Part shown: in pieces, positions 1-10,267 of the stretch
Layout of the letters: each line of letters opens with the position of its first letter
Numbering within the stretch: the first letter of the stretch is position 1
Assembly (NCBI GenBank): GCA_040954595.2
Contig: CM082583.2
Location: 4,960,001-5,024,000 of the forward strand
Direction of reading: 5' to 3'
DNA: 64,000 nt
From: Balanoglossus misakiensis
Lineage: Eukaryota > Hemichordata
Program-made: the position numbers and the translations under genes
Notes under the pieces: model-generated
What the model was told of the DNA's origin: nothing
Databases searched by the model: none
The model's input: the letters and a program-made list of their open reading frames with translations, nothing else

Positions 1-97
1 CAACTTTGGGTCTTTTACCAGATGGAGAATGCAGATCATCATCCAGTTCCACCACATCAACAATACTTCTCTTTCTGAATGGTGACTGAACTTTAAC
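1..97 (-). CDS. MSH3-like PIP-box protein, exon 2 (partial)
   Basis: Second coding exon of the minus-strand gene, cut by the window edge. Read on the minus strand it follows an acceptor ending CCCAACAG at 98-105 and opens in phase 0. The translation runs VKVQSPFRKRSIVDVVELDD and goes on with DLHSPSGKRPKV: two basic patches (RKR, KRPK) either side of an acidic stretch (ELDDDL), the kind of disordered, nuclear-localisation-like region found between the PIP box and the mismatch-binding domain in MutS homologues. It joins exon 1 without a frame break, which is the main support for the model. No catalytic domain lies in the window, so the family call rests on the N-terminal layout only. Confidence 0.6.
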
Positions 98-479
98 CTG
101 TTGGGAGAATTCAGAACCATTGTTACATGTTAATCCCTTAAATGTCAGCTTTATTCTCACTATTTCTCAGTCATAACATGCGTGTCATAACAACATGAAT
201 TGATGATCATGTTGATATTGTTTTTTTTTTTCATTCTTAATATGACATGTAATGCCAACATAAAAGCTACAGATGATGCCTATTAAATCATAACGAATCG
301 TTGGTTTGGCCGTGGTCAAAAGCCCCGCCCCGTCGTATATCTAATAACAAGGGACTGTGATTGAGTGAGTGACAATCAACACATGGATGGTACAAGTGTT
401 TAAAACATGATCATAACTATTCAAGGAACGAATCGCGTGTATTCTCACTCAGTTACAGGATTACAGTCAAGTGAATTAC
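98..479 (-). other. Intron 1 of the MSH3-like gene
   Basis: A 382 bp GT-AG intron in phase 0. It contains a GC box, GCCCCGCCCC at 322-331, the kind of Sp/KLF site common just inside CpG-type promoters. The rest is AT-rich with a T11-like run near 221. No other coding signal is seen. Confidence 0.55.
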
Positions 480-704
480 CGTTTTAACGCGCCCTTTAGC
501 TGATTCTTCGTCGCTGTCGACTTTTTTCTGATTACCACTTTCTTTCTTATGCGCCGGTGTTGGACTGAAGAATCTCGACAGAGTAAGTTGCTGCCCCCTT
601 CCAGTTCCGGTTCCATTCGTACTGCCAGAAGCTTTCCGAAGTTTTCCAAGGTTAGGCTTTGGCATGTTTTGCTTGCTTCGCCACCCCGATCTGCAAATTT
701 GCAA
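480..704 (-). CDS. MSH3-like PIP-box protein, exon 1
   Basis: First coding exon of a minus-strand gene. It ends at a donor (ACG|GTAATT, intron bases from 479 down) in phase 0 and splices across 382 bp to exon 2. Residues 39-46 read QLTLSRFF, an exact QxxLxxFF PIP box for binding the PCNA clamp, followed by SPTPAHKK and an acidic DSDEES patch. LSRFF after a Q-x-x spacing matches the MSH3 N-terminus better than MSH6 (LYSFF), so I favour MSH3, which with MSH2 forms MutS-beta for insertion/deletion loop repair. Other PIP-box replication or repair proteins with similar leaders remain possible. The start is uncertain: ATG at 704 or, 13 codons in, ATG at 665 (MPKPNLG), which better resembles a natural N-terminus and leaves 62 residues in this exon. 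Confidence 0.6.
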
Positions 705-762
705 ATGGAAATGCCTCTTTTCAGGTTATGCTGAACACGTTGTGGTGTTTATGTTTCTATTT

Positions 763-775
763 GCCGCCATCTTGG
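763..775 (-). promoter_or_regulatory. YY1-type motif
   Basis: On the minus strand this reads CCAAGATGGCGGC, a full match to the YY1 consensus AANATGGCGGC. It sits 59-71 bp upstream of the first possible ATG, in the orientation typical of YY1 sites just downstream of transcription starts. It also creates a short upstream ORF (ATGGCGGCA..., 14 codons before TAA). The location is what one expects for the 5' UTR of the MSH3-like gene. Confidence 0.5.
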
Positions 776-865
776 CAGTTTTTCGGGCATATTTTCAGGA
801 GGTTAGGGGTTTAGGACCGGCTAGGTGACCACTGATTTCAAAAGTTCGGAAGTTTACAAAAAAGT

Positions 866-873
866 TGGCGCCG
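866..873. promoter_or_regulatory. E2F-like site TTGGCGCC
   Basis: The octamer TTGGCGCC matches the E2F core (TTTSGCGC class), about 160 bp upstream of the minus-strand ATG. Replication and repair genes are frequent E2F targets, so the context agrees, but a single octamer is weak evidence. Confidence 0.3.
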
Positions 874-903
874 CCAGCGGTAATTGATTGACGGACTATC
901 GAT

Positions 904-914
904 CGCCATTTTGT
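904..914 (-). promoter_or_regulatory. Second YY1-like motif
   Basis: The minus strand carries CAAAATGGCG followed by A, matching the AANATGGCG part of the YY1 consensus but lacking the final GC. It lies 130 bp further upstream than the site at 763. Confidence 0.35.
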
Positions 915-1442
915 ACTTTCCTAAGTTAGCAACTTTTCCTTTTATTTGTTCCCATTCACATGCAAACGAGGCATGAACCTCCTTTCAGGGTAATCGGTCG
1001 GCCGTCACCTTCGCCCCTTTCGCAAGTGTTGACTAGTTAAGTTTTGAATGCCTGAACGTTTTAACAAACTGTGAATTTGCTCCCGTTGCCAGTAACTCAC
1101 CATAAAGGTCTTCCGGGCGGGTGGACTGTACTTTGCGTGAAATTTACTCGGTGACCAGACTGTTGCCTAGGATACAGCGTGCCGTCTGCTGCTTCGTCTG
1201 CTATTCTCAGTTCGGCCAGAAAACACCTGGACCATTGGCAGGTGAGTTTATTTCCCTCAAAGCTGACATTCTTCAGCGTTAATTAACCAAATGATCTTGA
1301 CTAAGCACCAGTGTGAACTTAGTCAGTCCAGTCACAGGGACACACACATACGCTGCCATATTTTATCACTGCAGTGAGGCGAGGGGGACTCGACTGGTTG
1401 AGAACTTGTCTTGACTGGCGAAACGAAACAGGGTCTCAACAA

Positions 1443-2723
1443 AGCAAAATTTTTGAGGCAGTTGTGAATAAACAACTCATCCATTATCTTGAGACAAAGC
1501 ACGTTCTCCTGGATACACAATTTGGGTTTCGTAAAAAATACAACACCAAGCTGGCCCTTATTGACTTAGTTTCTGATATCAGTGACTGCTTAGATAGCGG
1601 TTCCATCACCTTTGGCATTTTCATTGACTTCAAGAAAGCTTTTGACACCATCAATCATGACATCTTAATCCATAAACTTCATCATTATGGCATCAGAGGC
1701 ATTCCATTACAATGGTTCAGTAATTATTTGACAAACCGGCAGCAATCAGTTATTATTAACAACGTGTCATCTCCATACTCACAAATACAGTGTGGCGTCC
1801 CACAAGGATCAATACTTGGCCCAGTTTTATTTTTAATTTACATCAACGACATCGCCAATTCAACGAAAGCCTTCAACTTCCGCCTTTTTGCAGACGATAC
1901 CAATCTGTTCAAGTTCATCAATAACCACCACATTGACCTTACACAAGTTAACTCTGATTTCTGCAAAGTTTGTGATTGGTGTCGGGCTAATAAACTCACT
2001 ATCAATGTTGACAAAACAAATTATATGATAGTGAAAACATCCCGCAAACATGTAGTCATCAATGGGACTTTAGATATTGACGGGAAAAGACTAGATTGTG
2101 TCCCATCAGCCACATACTTGGGGGTCACTCTCGATCAAAATATCAACTGGAAAACGCATATCCAGAGGGTCGTAAAAACTATTGCCCCGAAAATCGGTAT
2201 TATCTCTCAACTTCGCCACTTTGTTCCAAAATATATTCTTCTCCTGCTCTACAACTCGCTTATCCTCCCACACATCACTTACTGCATCGAAATTTGGGGC
2301 AATACTTTTACGACTTTCTTGGAACCAATTTTTCTTTTACAAAAGAAAATCACTCGCCTGATAACGTTTTCCGACTTCCGTGCCCACACTCCCCCCTTAT
2401 TTAGACAGCTTGGTATCTTAGACGTTTTTAAGTTATGTAAATTTCAAACTTGTCTTTTTGTTTTTGATATGTTAAACGACCATTATGCCCAGGACAAAAC
2501 CCGTTATATTCACTCTATTCCCCACAACTATCCCACCCGTTTTTCCACTGATGAAAACTTTTATATACCCAGAATTAGTCTTACACAAAGTAAACACCAC
2601 ATAAAATATGCAGCAACCAATCTATGGAATTCCCTCCCAATACATATAAAAAGGATCACATCTCGACACTCATTTAAGAAAATGTTAAAAGCCCACCTTC
2701 TCCATGACGAACAGATTGCGTAA
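1443..2723 (+). CDS. Reverse transcriptase fragment of the LINE
   Basis: RNA-dependent DNA polymerase of a non-LTR retrotransposon. The frame is open from 1374, but the first 23 codons (up to about 1442) look like flanking DNA; retroelement homology begins at SKIFEAVVNKQL. Visible motifs: FGFRKKYNT; motif A IDFKKAFDTINH, with the first catalytic Asp; motif B CGVPQGSILGPVLFLIYIND; motif C FADD at 1887-1898, with the catalytic Asp pair; and motif E ATYLGVTLD. A thumb/C-terminal section follows (LQKKITRLITFSDFRAHTPP), typical of Jockey and CR1 relatives. All catalytic residues are intact, but without the endonuclease domain, promoter and RT start it cannot be an autonomous element. Stop codon TAA ends at 2723. 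Confidence 0.88.
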   Translation, partial: SKIFEAVVNKQLIHYLETKHVLLDTQFGFRKKYNTKLALIDLVSDISDCLDSGSITFGIFIDFKKAFDTINHDILIHKLHHYGIRGIPLQWFSNYLTNRQQSVIINNVSSPYSQIQCGVPQGSILGPVLFLIYINDIANSTKAFNFRLFADDTNLFKFINNHHIDLTQVNSDFCKVCDWCRANKLTINVDKTNYMIVKTSRKHVVINGTLDIDGKRLDCVPSATYLGVTLDQNINWKTHIQRVVKTIAPKIGIISQLRHFVPKYILLLLYNSLILPHITYCIEIWGNTFTTFLEPIFLLQKKITRLITFSDFRAHTPPLFRQLGILDVFKLCKFQTCLFVFDMLNDHYAQDKTRYIHSIPHNYPTRFSTDENFYIPRISLTQSKHHIKYAATNLWNSLPIHIKRITSRHSFKKMLKAHLLHDEQIA

Positions 2724-2904
2724 GACTTCCACCGATTTTCTGATTTACAAGACCATGTATTTATCTACTTAACTTTGTCAATTTATTTATATATCCATTT
2801 TATTTCCCTGCCAAATATTGTTTACTTCTTTTATAGTATATAATTGACTCCTCAGTTCAGCACTCGTGTATTTTCCTTTTTCAATTGGAATCTTCCATTT
2901 GTAC

Positions 2905-2949
2905 TGGTCACGGACTAGACTAGTTCCTAACGAACTAATTCCGTGACCA
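2905..2949 (+). repeat. Two-tier hairpin in the LINE 3' UTR
   Basis: Outer arms TGGTCACGGA (2905-2914) and TCCGTGACCA (2940-2949) pair perfectly over 10 bp. Inside, TAGTTC (2921-2926) and GAACTA (2932-2937) form a second 6 bp stem around a 5-base loop. LINE reverse transcriptases of some families recognise a 3' stem-loop in the template RNA, and this lies about 80 bases before the tail repeat, where such a signal would be expected. Confidence 0.6.
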
Positions 2950-3047
2950 TATCGGATGAATAGTATTTTATCTTTTTCTTTGTTCCAATATTCATATGTA
3001 TATAATTTTTTCATTCGATAAAATAAATCAATTACAATTACAATTAC

Positions 3048-6000
3048 TTCAAGTCTTCCTCGCCTGGACCGCGGTGCAGAAAGTTTGTGGTCCTCAAAAT
3101 TAATGGGTGGTCGTGTTTGGCAGGAAATACTAGTAGCTGTTAATGTGTTTATACCTGTAAGTCAGTGTTATAATGTTACTGCCCACAAGCGAATAATAAA
3201 CCACTTCATTCATTAATAATTGTGTACACGTCTTCAACTCTTGGGGAATGTTTCTTTAATGCTTGTAAGCATAACTATGAATTTGCCACTTTCCTGATCC
3301 CCCGTTTTTGTGGTTGTTATGAATTTTCGGCATTGTGGGTAGATTGCCAAGGCTGGTTTATTATACAGTTTCTCAGTACATGTACATTTCTTTCTTATTC
3401 TAATGCTTTGATGTACATTGGTTGTGTATCTCTCATGGGATCATTGTCATATTCTATTCCATACAACTATCTATTTGCCTTTTGATGGCATCCGTTCTGT
3501 GCATCTTTTTTTCAATACACCTAATTTTCTTCCCCATAATGTCTCATTTATATTGTCAGTGAGCAGGCAATTGGAGAAAAAGGGCCAGGCAGTTGGGACT
3601 GCTCTTCTGAACTCAATTTAGAAAAAAGCGTGTTCCTGCCTTTTTGTATTAAATTTGAATGCCGGGATCGGTTTGTCTACTGAAACTGTTCTTTTATCAG
3701 TTCACAAGCATTAATCTTAGGATTATATTCTAGATCTGTGATATACCGTCTGCCCATTCAACTTCAGTCCGAAATATTTACAGTGTGTGATAAGTTGTAC
3801 CCTGGTGCCAATAGATCATGGTGTGACAGTATTCAATGGTAATATAAGGATTAACAATGAAATTACCTCATTCAAATAGCTGTATCCAGTTGGCATTACA
3901 AGCATTGTAACCCTGAAAGAGAATTCCTGCTTTAAAAATTGAAAATTTATAAATCTCAAAGGTGTTAAAAGAACTCAAGATTTCGATTTCAAGCGCTGCA
4001 TCTTAAGATGTTCAAAAATATTCAGATTAAAGCTTTTCTGCTTTCAAGCAGTTGAAGAACAAGTAGCATCAGAAATTATTTCTGTTCACATATCATATGC
4101 AGAAGCTACTCAGGTACTTCTGCTACTGATAAATTTACATTTGTAATGTTTAATTCTGTTAATGGTTATAAAGTTTTCATACATTGGAATTAAAAAGGGG
4201 CCCTCTTAAGGGCAAATGTGTGAACAATTTTAATATATCAACAAGGAAACGATAACGTTAATGATAACATAAATATTTGCATGTGATATTCATGTGTGTT
4301 AAAATTGTCAGTTAAATGTCAATTTTTGTCACATAGTTTCCAGATATAAAAATAAATAAACTAAGATGTGAATGCATATTCTATTGTTAAACAATTTTTA
4401 ATAAATACACCACATCACACCACACAACACATAAATATCTAATGTACTCCAGTTTGTATTTTTTTCCGGATAAAATACATCTCTGTCAGAAACATAATAT
4501 GGGTTCTTTGTACAACATGGACAGAGATCATAGTGATTTTAAGTCATGCTGTGTGGCATTACCTCAAAGGAGATATAGTTTTGAGTGTACTTAAAAGTGG
4601 CTATTAATTGTTTGTTGCTAAGGAACACATGAAATTTAATTCATTTATCTTGAATTAACACATACCAGTTGACAATACATGCATATTGGATGAATTGTTC
4701 CTGTACTGAAAATCCCAGATATGCCCATCCTAAAAATAGAGATTGGTAATAACACCTGATAAGCACATACAGCAAATAAAAGAAAAATACAATGATTTTA
4801 ATAGTGATCACAATACCAATCCATTAGGCAATTAAGATGATCAATTATATGGGTTGTTGTGGCAACAGTTTTATTTCCTGTATATTGTGCAATTGTGATT
4901 GTGCTTACGGGACATTTAATACCTTCCCAGCAACAGCCTTCATCAGATGCGCCCGAGAGATTTTAGTTCATGCTTTTGGTTTGCTGGAGTCGGGGGGTAT
5001 TGAAGGCCGACTGGTCAACTCAAGACCATGACTTGTGACCGATGACCATGACAGCGTGCAGTGTCGGTGTGTGTGGTGACTGAATCTTTGTGAACACTGT
5101 CAGAAGTGGTCTCTCGCCAAGGTAAAGTGGTTCCATTATGGCCGGTTGTCATGCTAGACTGATCCGTTTCACAGTTTAGTGCTTCTGCCCAATTACCCAC
5201 CAATTTGCCCACTTGTGGTGACTGAAACAGCTAACCCGGCCTGGGCAACAACAACTACTCTGCTGGCTTCGTTCTCCATGACCAGTCCACAGACAGGCAT
5301 ACTTTCTTAAACGGTCATTCACCTGTCTCGAGTGATGGAGTGGAGTCTTCCTTTTACGTTTGTCTGATGGGTTATTCCATTGGATCCCAAACTAGGGGTG
5401 ACAGACCATCCCGGTCTCCATGAGATAAAATTTACTCGTCAGGTTTTCACACAATTGTAAGGATTTCTACTTCGGGTTTTATTGAAAGTATTCACTGCAT
5501 CTTCAAATACACCCAGGTCAGTTTGGCATAAACTATTTATGTGTTGTTTATAGTTGGTTATTAGTGTCTTCTTTTTACCACAGCTGGTTAACTTTTTACG
5601 TCCAGATACAAAGCTATGCCATAGTTGCGTTGCGTTTCATAAAATGCATTTCACATCAAGGTCTGTGTACATATGTATAACCTGTGAATCTTAAACAATC
5701 AACATTAAGATTACCGTGAGCTATTGATGCCACCTGAAATGCTTACCTTTGGATCTGTCTCCATATTGGAGACTGATAATATTTTCCTTCATCCAAAGGC
5801 AAAATGTTCCTCATTTTCGTTTGATCATAATCATCTAAATCGATGGAATATTGATGTTGCAATGTGTTGATTTCATTTCAAGAAATGACGAGGCCCCTCT
5901 GGGAAAAATCTAATTTGATACATTACATTTCTCTCATCTGATGTGTATCTTTATGAGGTTACGTATAAAAGTGACCAATCAGTTACAATTTTGCGGGACA

Positions 6001-9000
6001 GCTGCAGGCCAGATTGCTTGACCAGGTTTCTCTGTTTGGCTCTGATTGAAAGTCTTACTTTTGTACACATTTTGCTTTCGGGGAATGAGTACCAATTTTG
6101 TCACATTGGTTGCCAAATTTTGTGTAAACACTATTTTTCAAAAATGCATGAGATTAACTTCACAGTCTTCCATGCAAGTTCTTGTGTAGTAAAGATCTTT
6201 TCCACTGATACATGTAAAGCTCTTTTACCTCCTCCTCCAGACCACCCATTTCTTTGTGCTCTACCGTTAAAAACAATGGTGGTTGTATCAAGTAGGGGTG
6301 ATGGAGGGACGTTTGTGAGATTGAAACTGATAGTTCGTCTTGTAGGAGCGTGAAATTTTGCAATGTCACATATATCAGCAAGTCATGTGCATGTATATGT
6401 CCCACGTAGCTAAGCTACGGACGAGTGGTCTGTGTCAATCAACAGTTAATATTTACTGCGTGTGTGCCTTTTTATCTTCAAGTAGAAATCACTGATATTC
6501 ACAATCATTTCATTAGTGATTGCAAAGGCAGAACATCTCATTTTATTATGTGACATCACTGATTTGAAAGCAACCTGCCCTCCTCCAGGTAACATTTAAA
6601 GAGTCGAGGTATGTAATATTTTTATGCAAATACACATGTTGTCAGTGTTGAACCACGTAAAGTTTATTCGAAAGACAAGGAGAGGAGCTATGGATGATTT
6701 AGTAGAATTTTTCAGTTTGGTGAAAGCCCAGATACTTAGATACAGTGTTCAGTCAGCGATTGTGTGCACTGGATCAATCAAAAACATTCCAAGTTCCGTG
6801 CTGTACATTCTTGCAACTCATTTGAATTCACAGCAGACAATGACGCAAGGCAAACATAAACAGCTCGAGCATAGGGACTGAGGAATTCCTCATTTGGCTA
6901 AAGAAGGTTTTACAACAAAAGTAGCTGGGAAGACAAACTATTTGTAAAAATAGAAATGTTGACATTTTTCTTCAGTTCCAGTGAAATGTGGATGCATGTA
7001 GAGAATGCAAGGGATAAAATAAGTTCAGCGTTAAGAAAGTCCAGATTGAATAGATTCGGCAGTCTGATCAACACAGCACACCACAGGAAAAGTGACTGAC
7101 GGCACACATGCATGTGCCTGGGTTGATAAAGAAAAGGAATTGGCATTGCTATTTCTAACAAATCTCCGTTGGGCAATCTCGGTTGGGCATGCATGCAACA
7201 GGTCTGTTTATTCCGAATGAGATCAAATCTCATGTAACAACGGGCTTATGAGAATAACCAGTGAGCTCAGATGATTTGTACTTAAAGGAACTGGAGTTAA
7301 TAATGATTACGGCAATCAGTGTACAATGATACATGTATTTGGCCAGCCCCCTGGTAATAACAACCCTTGACATGAAGTCGTGGCTATTCTTTAATCCATT
7401 GTGAGCAGCATTAAAACAGTTCTTTTATACCTGCATATTTAAGGCTTTCTTGCCCCTGGACGATGCACACTAGCCGGAATTAACCTCATTTTCTTTTAAA
7501 GAGGACAGCGTTTGCCAGCTATCGTAAGTCACAAGACAGTCTCTTGGAGATTACCGACCCAATACAGGCTTGTTTGAGTAAACAGCCGTCTTGTCTTTCA
7601 AATCTGATAAGTCCGGGATCTGGGTCGTACTGTGTGCTGTGTTATGCTCAGATTACATGTTGTACAGGTACATATGGCACATTGCCAATTTACCGTACTT
7701 TTTTTTTTGATCCACCATCTCCTTGGGCAAGACTACATTGATGCTTGTGCGAGTCTGAATACTAGTAGTCTGAATGTTAGTAGCCCAAAGATAGAAACAT
7801 GTACCCCAAGTCATCTGTATGTAAATTATTATGATCTCAGACCACACGGCTGTTAGAAACCGGTACTCCCCCTACCTTCCACAAAATGCATTTTATTCCC
7901 AAAGAAATAACATCAGTGAGAAGTCACACCACATGAGTCAGATTACATGTGTACGATAGCATTTTTTTTTCATCGTATCCACACTTTCACTGATAGCACC
8001 AGTATTCACCCATCTACCTGTAGTGTACTTGCTACTATAGTATTTGTAATTGCCACCTATTGGCGTGTGCTGAACCCCCTTATTTGCGGTCATGATATAC
8101 TGTTCACAAGTCTTTCAAATGCACACACAAGTTCACGAGGAGCAATGTAAAAGAGATAATGGGTGTGTGAAAACGAAGTTTAAAAGCGTCCGGGGATAGT
8201 TGGCTATACACTATACATGCAAATGCCAGGTGATCATGGAGTTTATGGGCCGTGTTGAAAAATGCGTTGTGCAATTGTGTGGCCCTTAACTCCGGGCCTT
8301 CCGGTATTTGCGCACTATACTGTCGAGTGTTTCCATTGTGTGCCAGGCGCAGGCAGGGCAGGCCATGATGGGAATATACGCTCTCACTACTTCGGTCGGA
8401 CCCAAACCCTGTCAAGTGGCAAGGTTGGGGCATTCGACTCTTGACGGGGAAATGAGGGTTAACAAGTCAGAGGGAACAGTCGATACAATCATCCGTGCCT
8501 TGGGTTACAGACAGCAAGCACTCCAGGAGTAAAGGCACAGAATGTCACTCAGAATCACAAATTACACAATTGCTGCAGACACAATAAGTATCCCATCTGA
8601 ATGCGGCACTCTTTTTCGGGGGCCTGGTATTGTTGTGCGTTTCCATGGCGACCCACCGTGTTAACAGTCAAGTCACTGTCTGTTTGGTCTCGGCGCTCAA
8701 ACCGTCAAAAAAGCCTCATAAAGCCTTTGCAAGATATGACAATAGCTAAATGTATTGGGTAAACATTGCTGGTTTGTGTGAATTCTATGACTGCCACGGA
8801 TATAGGAGTGGGTGATTTGACATTAAACAGTCTCTCTCTGTCATGGATGCCTTGATCCAGAAAAAATATACAGAACAATTTTCAAGTTATCCTCTGTATT
8901 TTATATTAAAATGTAATGATTTTATTCTAGGTCTGTTTGCAGAATTATTTTCCGCATGTGACTGGAGTGGAAGAGGGTCAATAATAACATGCACATAACT

Positions 9001-9031
9001 AGGCTTATGATATTCATTTTTTCTGTTTCAG
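3048..9031. other. Gene-free stretch between the LINE and the RCC1 gene
   Basis: About 6 kb of AT-rich DNA with only short, composition-driven ORFs on both strands. I see no domain, tRNA or exon pair. Near its 3' end it holds a CTCF-like sequence (8051-8063) and an RFX X-box (8639-8652). It is either intergenic or, if the donor at 1241 is used, the first intron of the RCC1 gene. Confidence 0.5.
8639..8652. promoter_or_regulatory. RFX X-box GTTTCCATGGCGAC
   Basis: Matches the 14-base X-box pattern GTYNCCATGGNRAC at every defined position. It lies 1.2 kb upstream of the RCC1 start codon. RFX factors bind X-boxes and control many ciliary genes in animals. Binding is inferred from sequence only. 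Confidence 0.5.
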
Positions 9032-9278
9032 GTGAAGCTTTTTAACTCCATAAACAATTGCAAGTCGTCCGTGAATATTTTACTGGGATGCTGCTGAAGC
9101 CCGAAGAAACAAATTAGCTGGTGCCGTTCGTGAGTAGTGTGCTGTTGATATGTATACACCACCACAGCCATCAGTGGAATCACATGGGAGATGTTGACAC
9201 AGAGAAAGTAGGAGAAGAAGTTATTATATTTTTGTGACGTTGAGATCACATGAATTACTGTCAGTGGAAACGGGGAAT

Positions 9279-9292
9279 GAAACCATGGCAAC
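9279..9292. promoter_or_regulatory. X-box-like motif GAAACCATGGCAAC
   Basis: The right half (CCATGGCAAC) matches the X-box exactly; the left half has two mismatches. It is about 590 bp upstream of the RCC1 start codon. Confidence 0.35.
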
Positions 9293-9761
9293 CTTGCGGA
9301 GCCCCAAGGATGGATTGTTGAGCGACGGCGTCAAAACCACGAGGGAGAAGCCAAATTGCAGAGTTTGAATGACTTGGCATTTTTTATCGTGATTGCCAGG
9401 ATGTCGCATCCTGCACAGATCGCTGTTTGTGTTCAAATAATGCAGTTGTAATTAAATCAGGCGCCTTTTCGAGGAAATAATAGATCTGCAAAGTGGATGT
9501 GGTGCTCCAATATGATTTCTGTACGCAGTTGTTACCCACAGCAAATTCATCACAATTGAATTTGGTGAAATTTGAATGCAGAAAAATTATTCCATGTGTC
9601 AAAATTTACGAGAATGTCACCGTCTGAGAATCTAGAAAAAAAAAATTGAATTAGGTGTTTAAACTGCTGAGGAAATATTTATTAAATTTAGTGGTTCCAT
9701 TCGAGTGCGACGGCTGCTGTGTGAGAATTACGTGAACTTTCTCGAGGGAAGCTGATAAATG

Positions 9762-9775
9762 CTCTCCATGGCAAC
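9762..9775. promoter_or_regulatory. X-box-like motif CTCTCCATGGCAAC
   Basis: One mismatch to GTYNCCATGGNRAC, 96 bp upstream of the RCC1 start codon, close to where X-boxes sit in ciliary promoters (commonly within about 250 bp of the start). Confidence 0.45.
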
Positions 9776-9870
9776 GGGAACTAAGTATTGAACAGTCTGC
9801 TCATTTTGTGTTCGTTTAATAGTGCGGTTAAATTTTTAATTTTTGAGACTGTGAAAAACTAGCAACGGAC

Positions 9871-10267
9871 ATGAGCGCAGTTTCTCTGGATTCGGCGCAG
9901 ACTGAGTCAACACTGCAGAACGGGCGGACGGCCACCGAGAGGGAGAACTCGTTCGCAGACTCGGTGTCCACTTTGGAGTGTGGTGGTGGTGGCGCCGAGA
10001 GAAGCGACAGTCGGTCGGTGGAGATGCTGGAGGAGACGGGCTCCTCCCTCAATAGCAACGCCGTGTGGGAGGAGAACGGGGTCGTCGAGGACGTCGGGGA
10101 GCTGGTGGGATGGGGATGCGGCGAGTTCGGACAGCACGGCCACGGCTGTGGCGGAGGAGACGTCGGCGCAGAACAGGGTCTCCTGAAGGCCTTCTCGAGG
10201 ACCGAGGACCCCCTGAGCTGCGCGAGGATCATAGCGTGCGGAGCCAGTCACACCGTCATTGTTACAT
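9871..10267 (+). CDS. RCC1 gene, first coding exon (blade 1)
   Basis: Starts at ATG in the context CGGACATGA, with an in-frame TGA nine codons upstream, and ends at ACAT|GTGAGT in phase 1 (132 codons plus one base). It encodes a low-complexity leader containing a Gly4 run (residues 38-41), then blade 1: GELVGWGCGEFGQHGHG, a Gly-rich insert, and ARIIACGASHTVIVT. The later ATG at residue 52 is a possible alternative start, but the first one is preferred because of the upstream stop. Confidence 0.85.

Larger units (their letters stand above)
705..1442. promoter_or_regulatory. Candidate divergent promoter, with a plus-strand splice donor
   Basis: The block between the minus-strand start codon and the LINE. 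It holds both YY1-like motifs, the E2F-like site and more CpGs than its surroundings. On the plus strand, CAG|GTGAGT at 1239-1247 is a perfect 5' splice site, raising the possibility that a non-coding first exon of the downstream RCC1 gene ends at 1241. No ORF here looks coding. The promoter reading is inference from motifs and position. Confidence 0.35.
1443..3047 (+). mobile_element. 5'-truncated non-LTR retrotransposon (Jockey/CR1-like LINE)
   Basis: The element starts abruptly inside the reverse transcriptase domain at SKIFE, the usual sign of incomplete target-primed reverse transcription, and runs through a stop codon at 2723, a ~300 bp 3' UTR with a strong hairpin, and a short tandem tail of three CAATTA units (3029-3046). 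No endonuclease or ORF1 remains. The RT fragment has no stop or frameshift, so the insertion looks fairly recent. I could not see a convincing target-site duplication, which leaves the exact ends uncertain by a few bases. Jockey/CR1/L2-type affiliation comes from the RT motifs and short-repeat tail, not from a search. Confidence 0.85.
9032..9870 (+). other. Possible 5' UTR exon / proximal promoter of the RCC1 gene
   Basis: A strong acceptor (TTTTTTCTGTTTCAG, ending at 9031) precedes this stretch, so it could be the 5' part of the exon that contains the RCC1 start codon, spliced to the donor at 1241. Alternatively it is promoter DNA: X-box-like motifs occur at 9279-9292 and 9762-9775. Several upstream ATGs exist, and the coding frame has a TGA at 9844-9846, 27 bases before the chosen start. 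Which reading is right cannot be decided here. Confidence 0.35.

Noticed and set aside
2787-3014. 75-residue minus-strand ORF in the LINE 3' UTR
   Set aside because: Lies antisense within the element's UTR across the hairpin; no domain.
9907-10251. 114- and 134-residue minus-strand ORFs opposite RCC1 exon 1
   Set aside because: Shadows of the GC-rich coding exon; the plus-strand frame carries the RCC1 motifs and splice-phase support.
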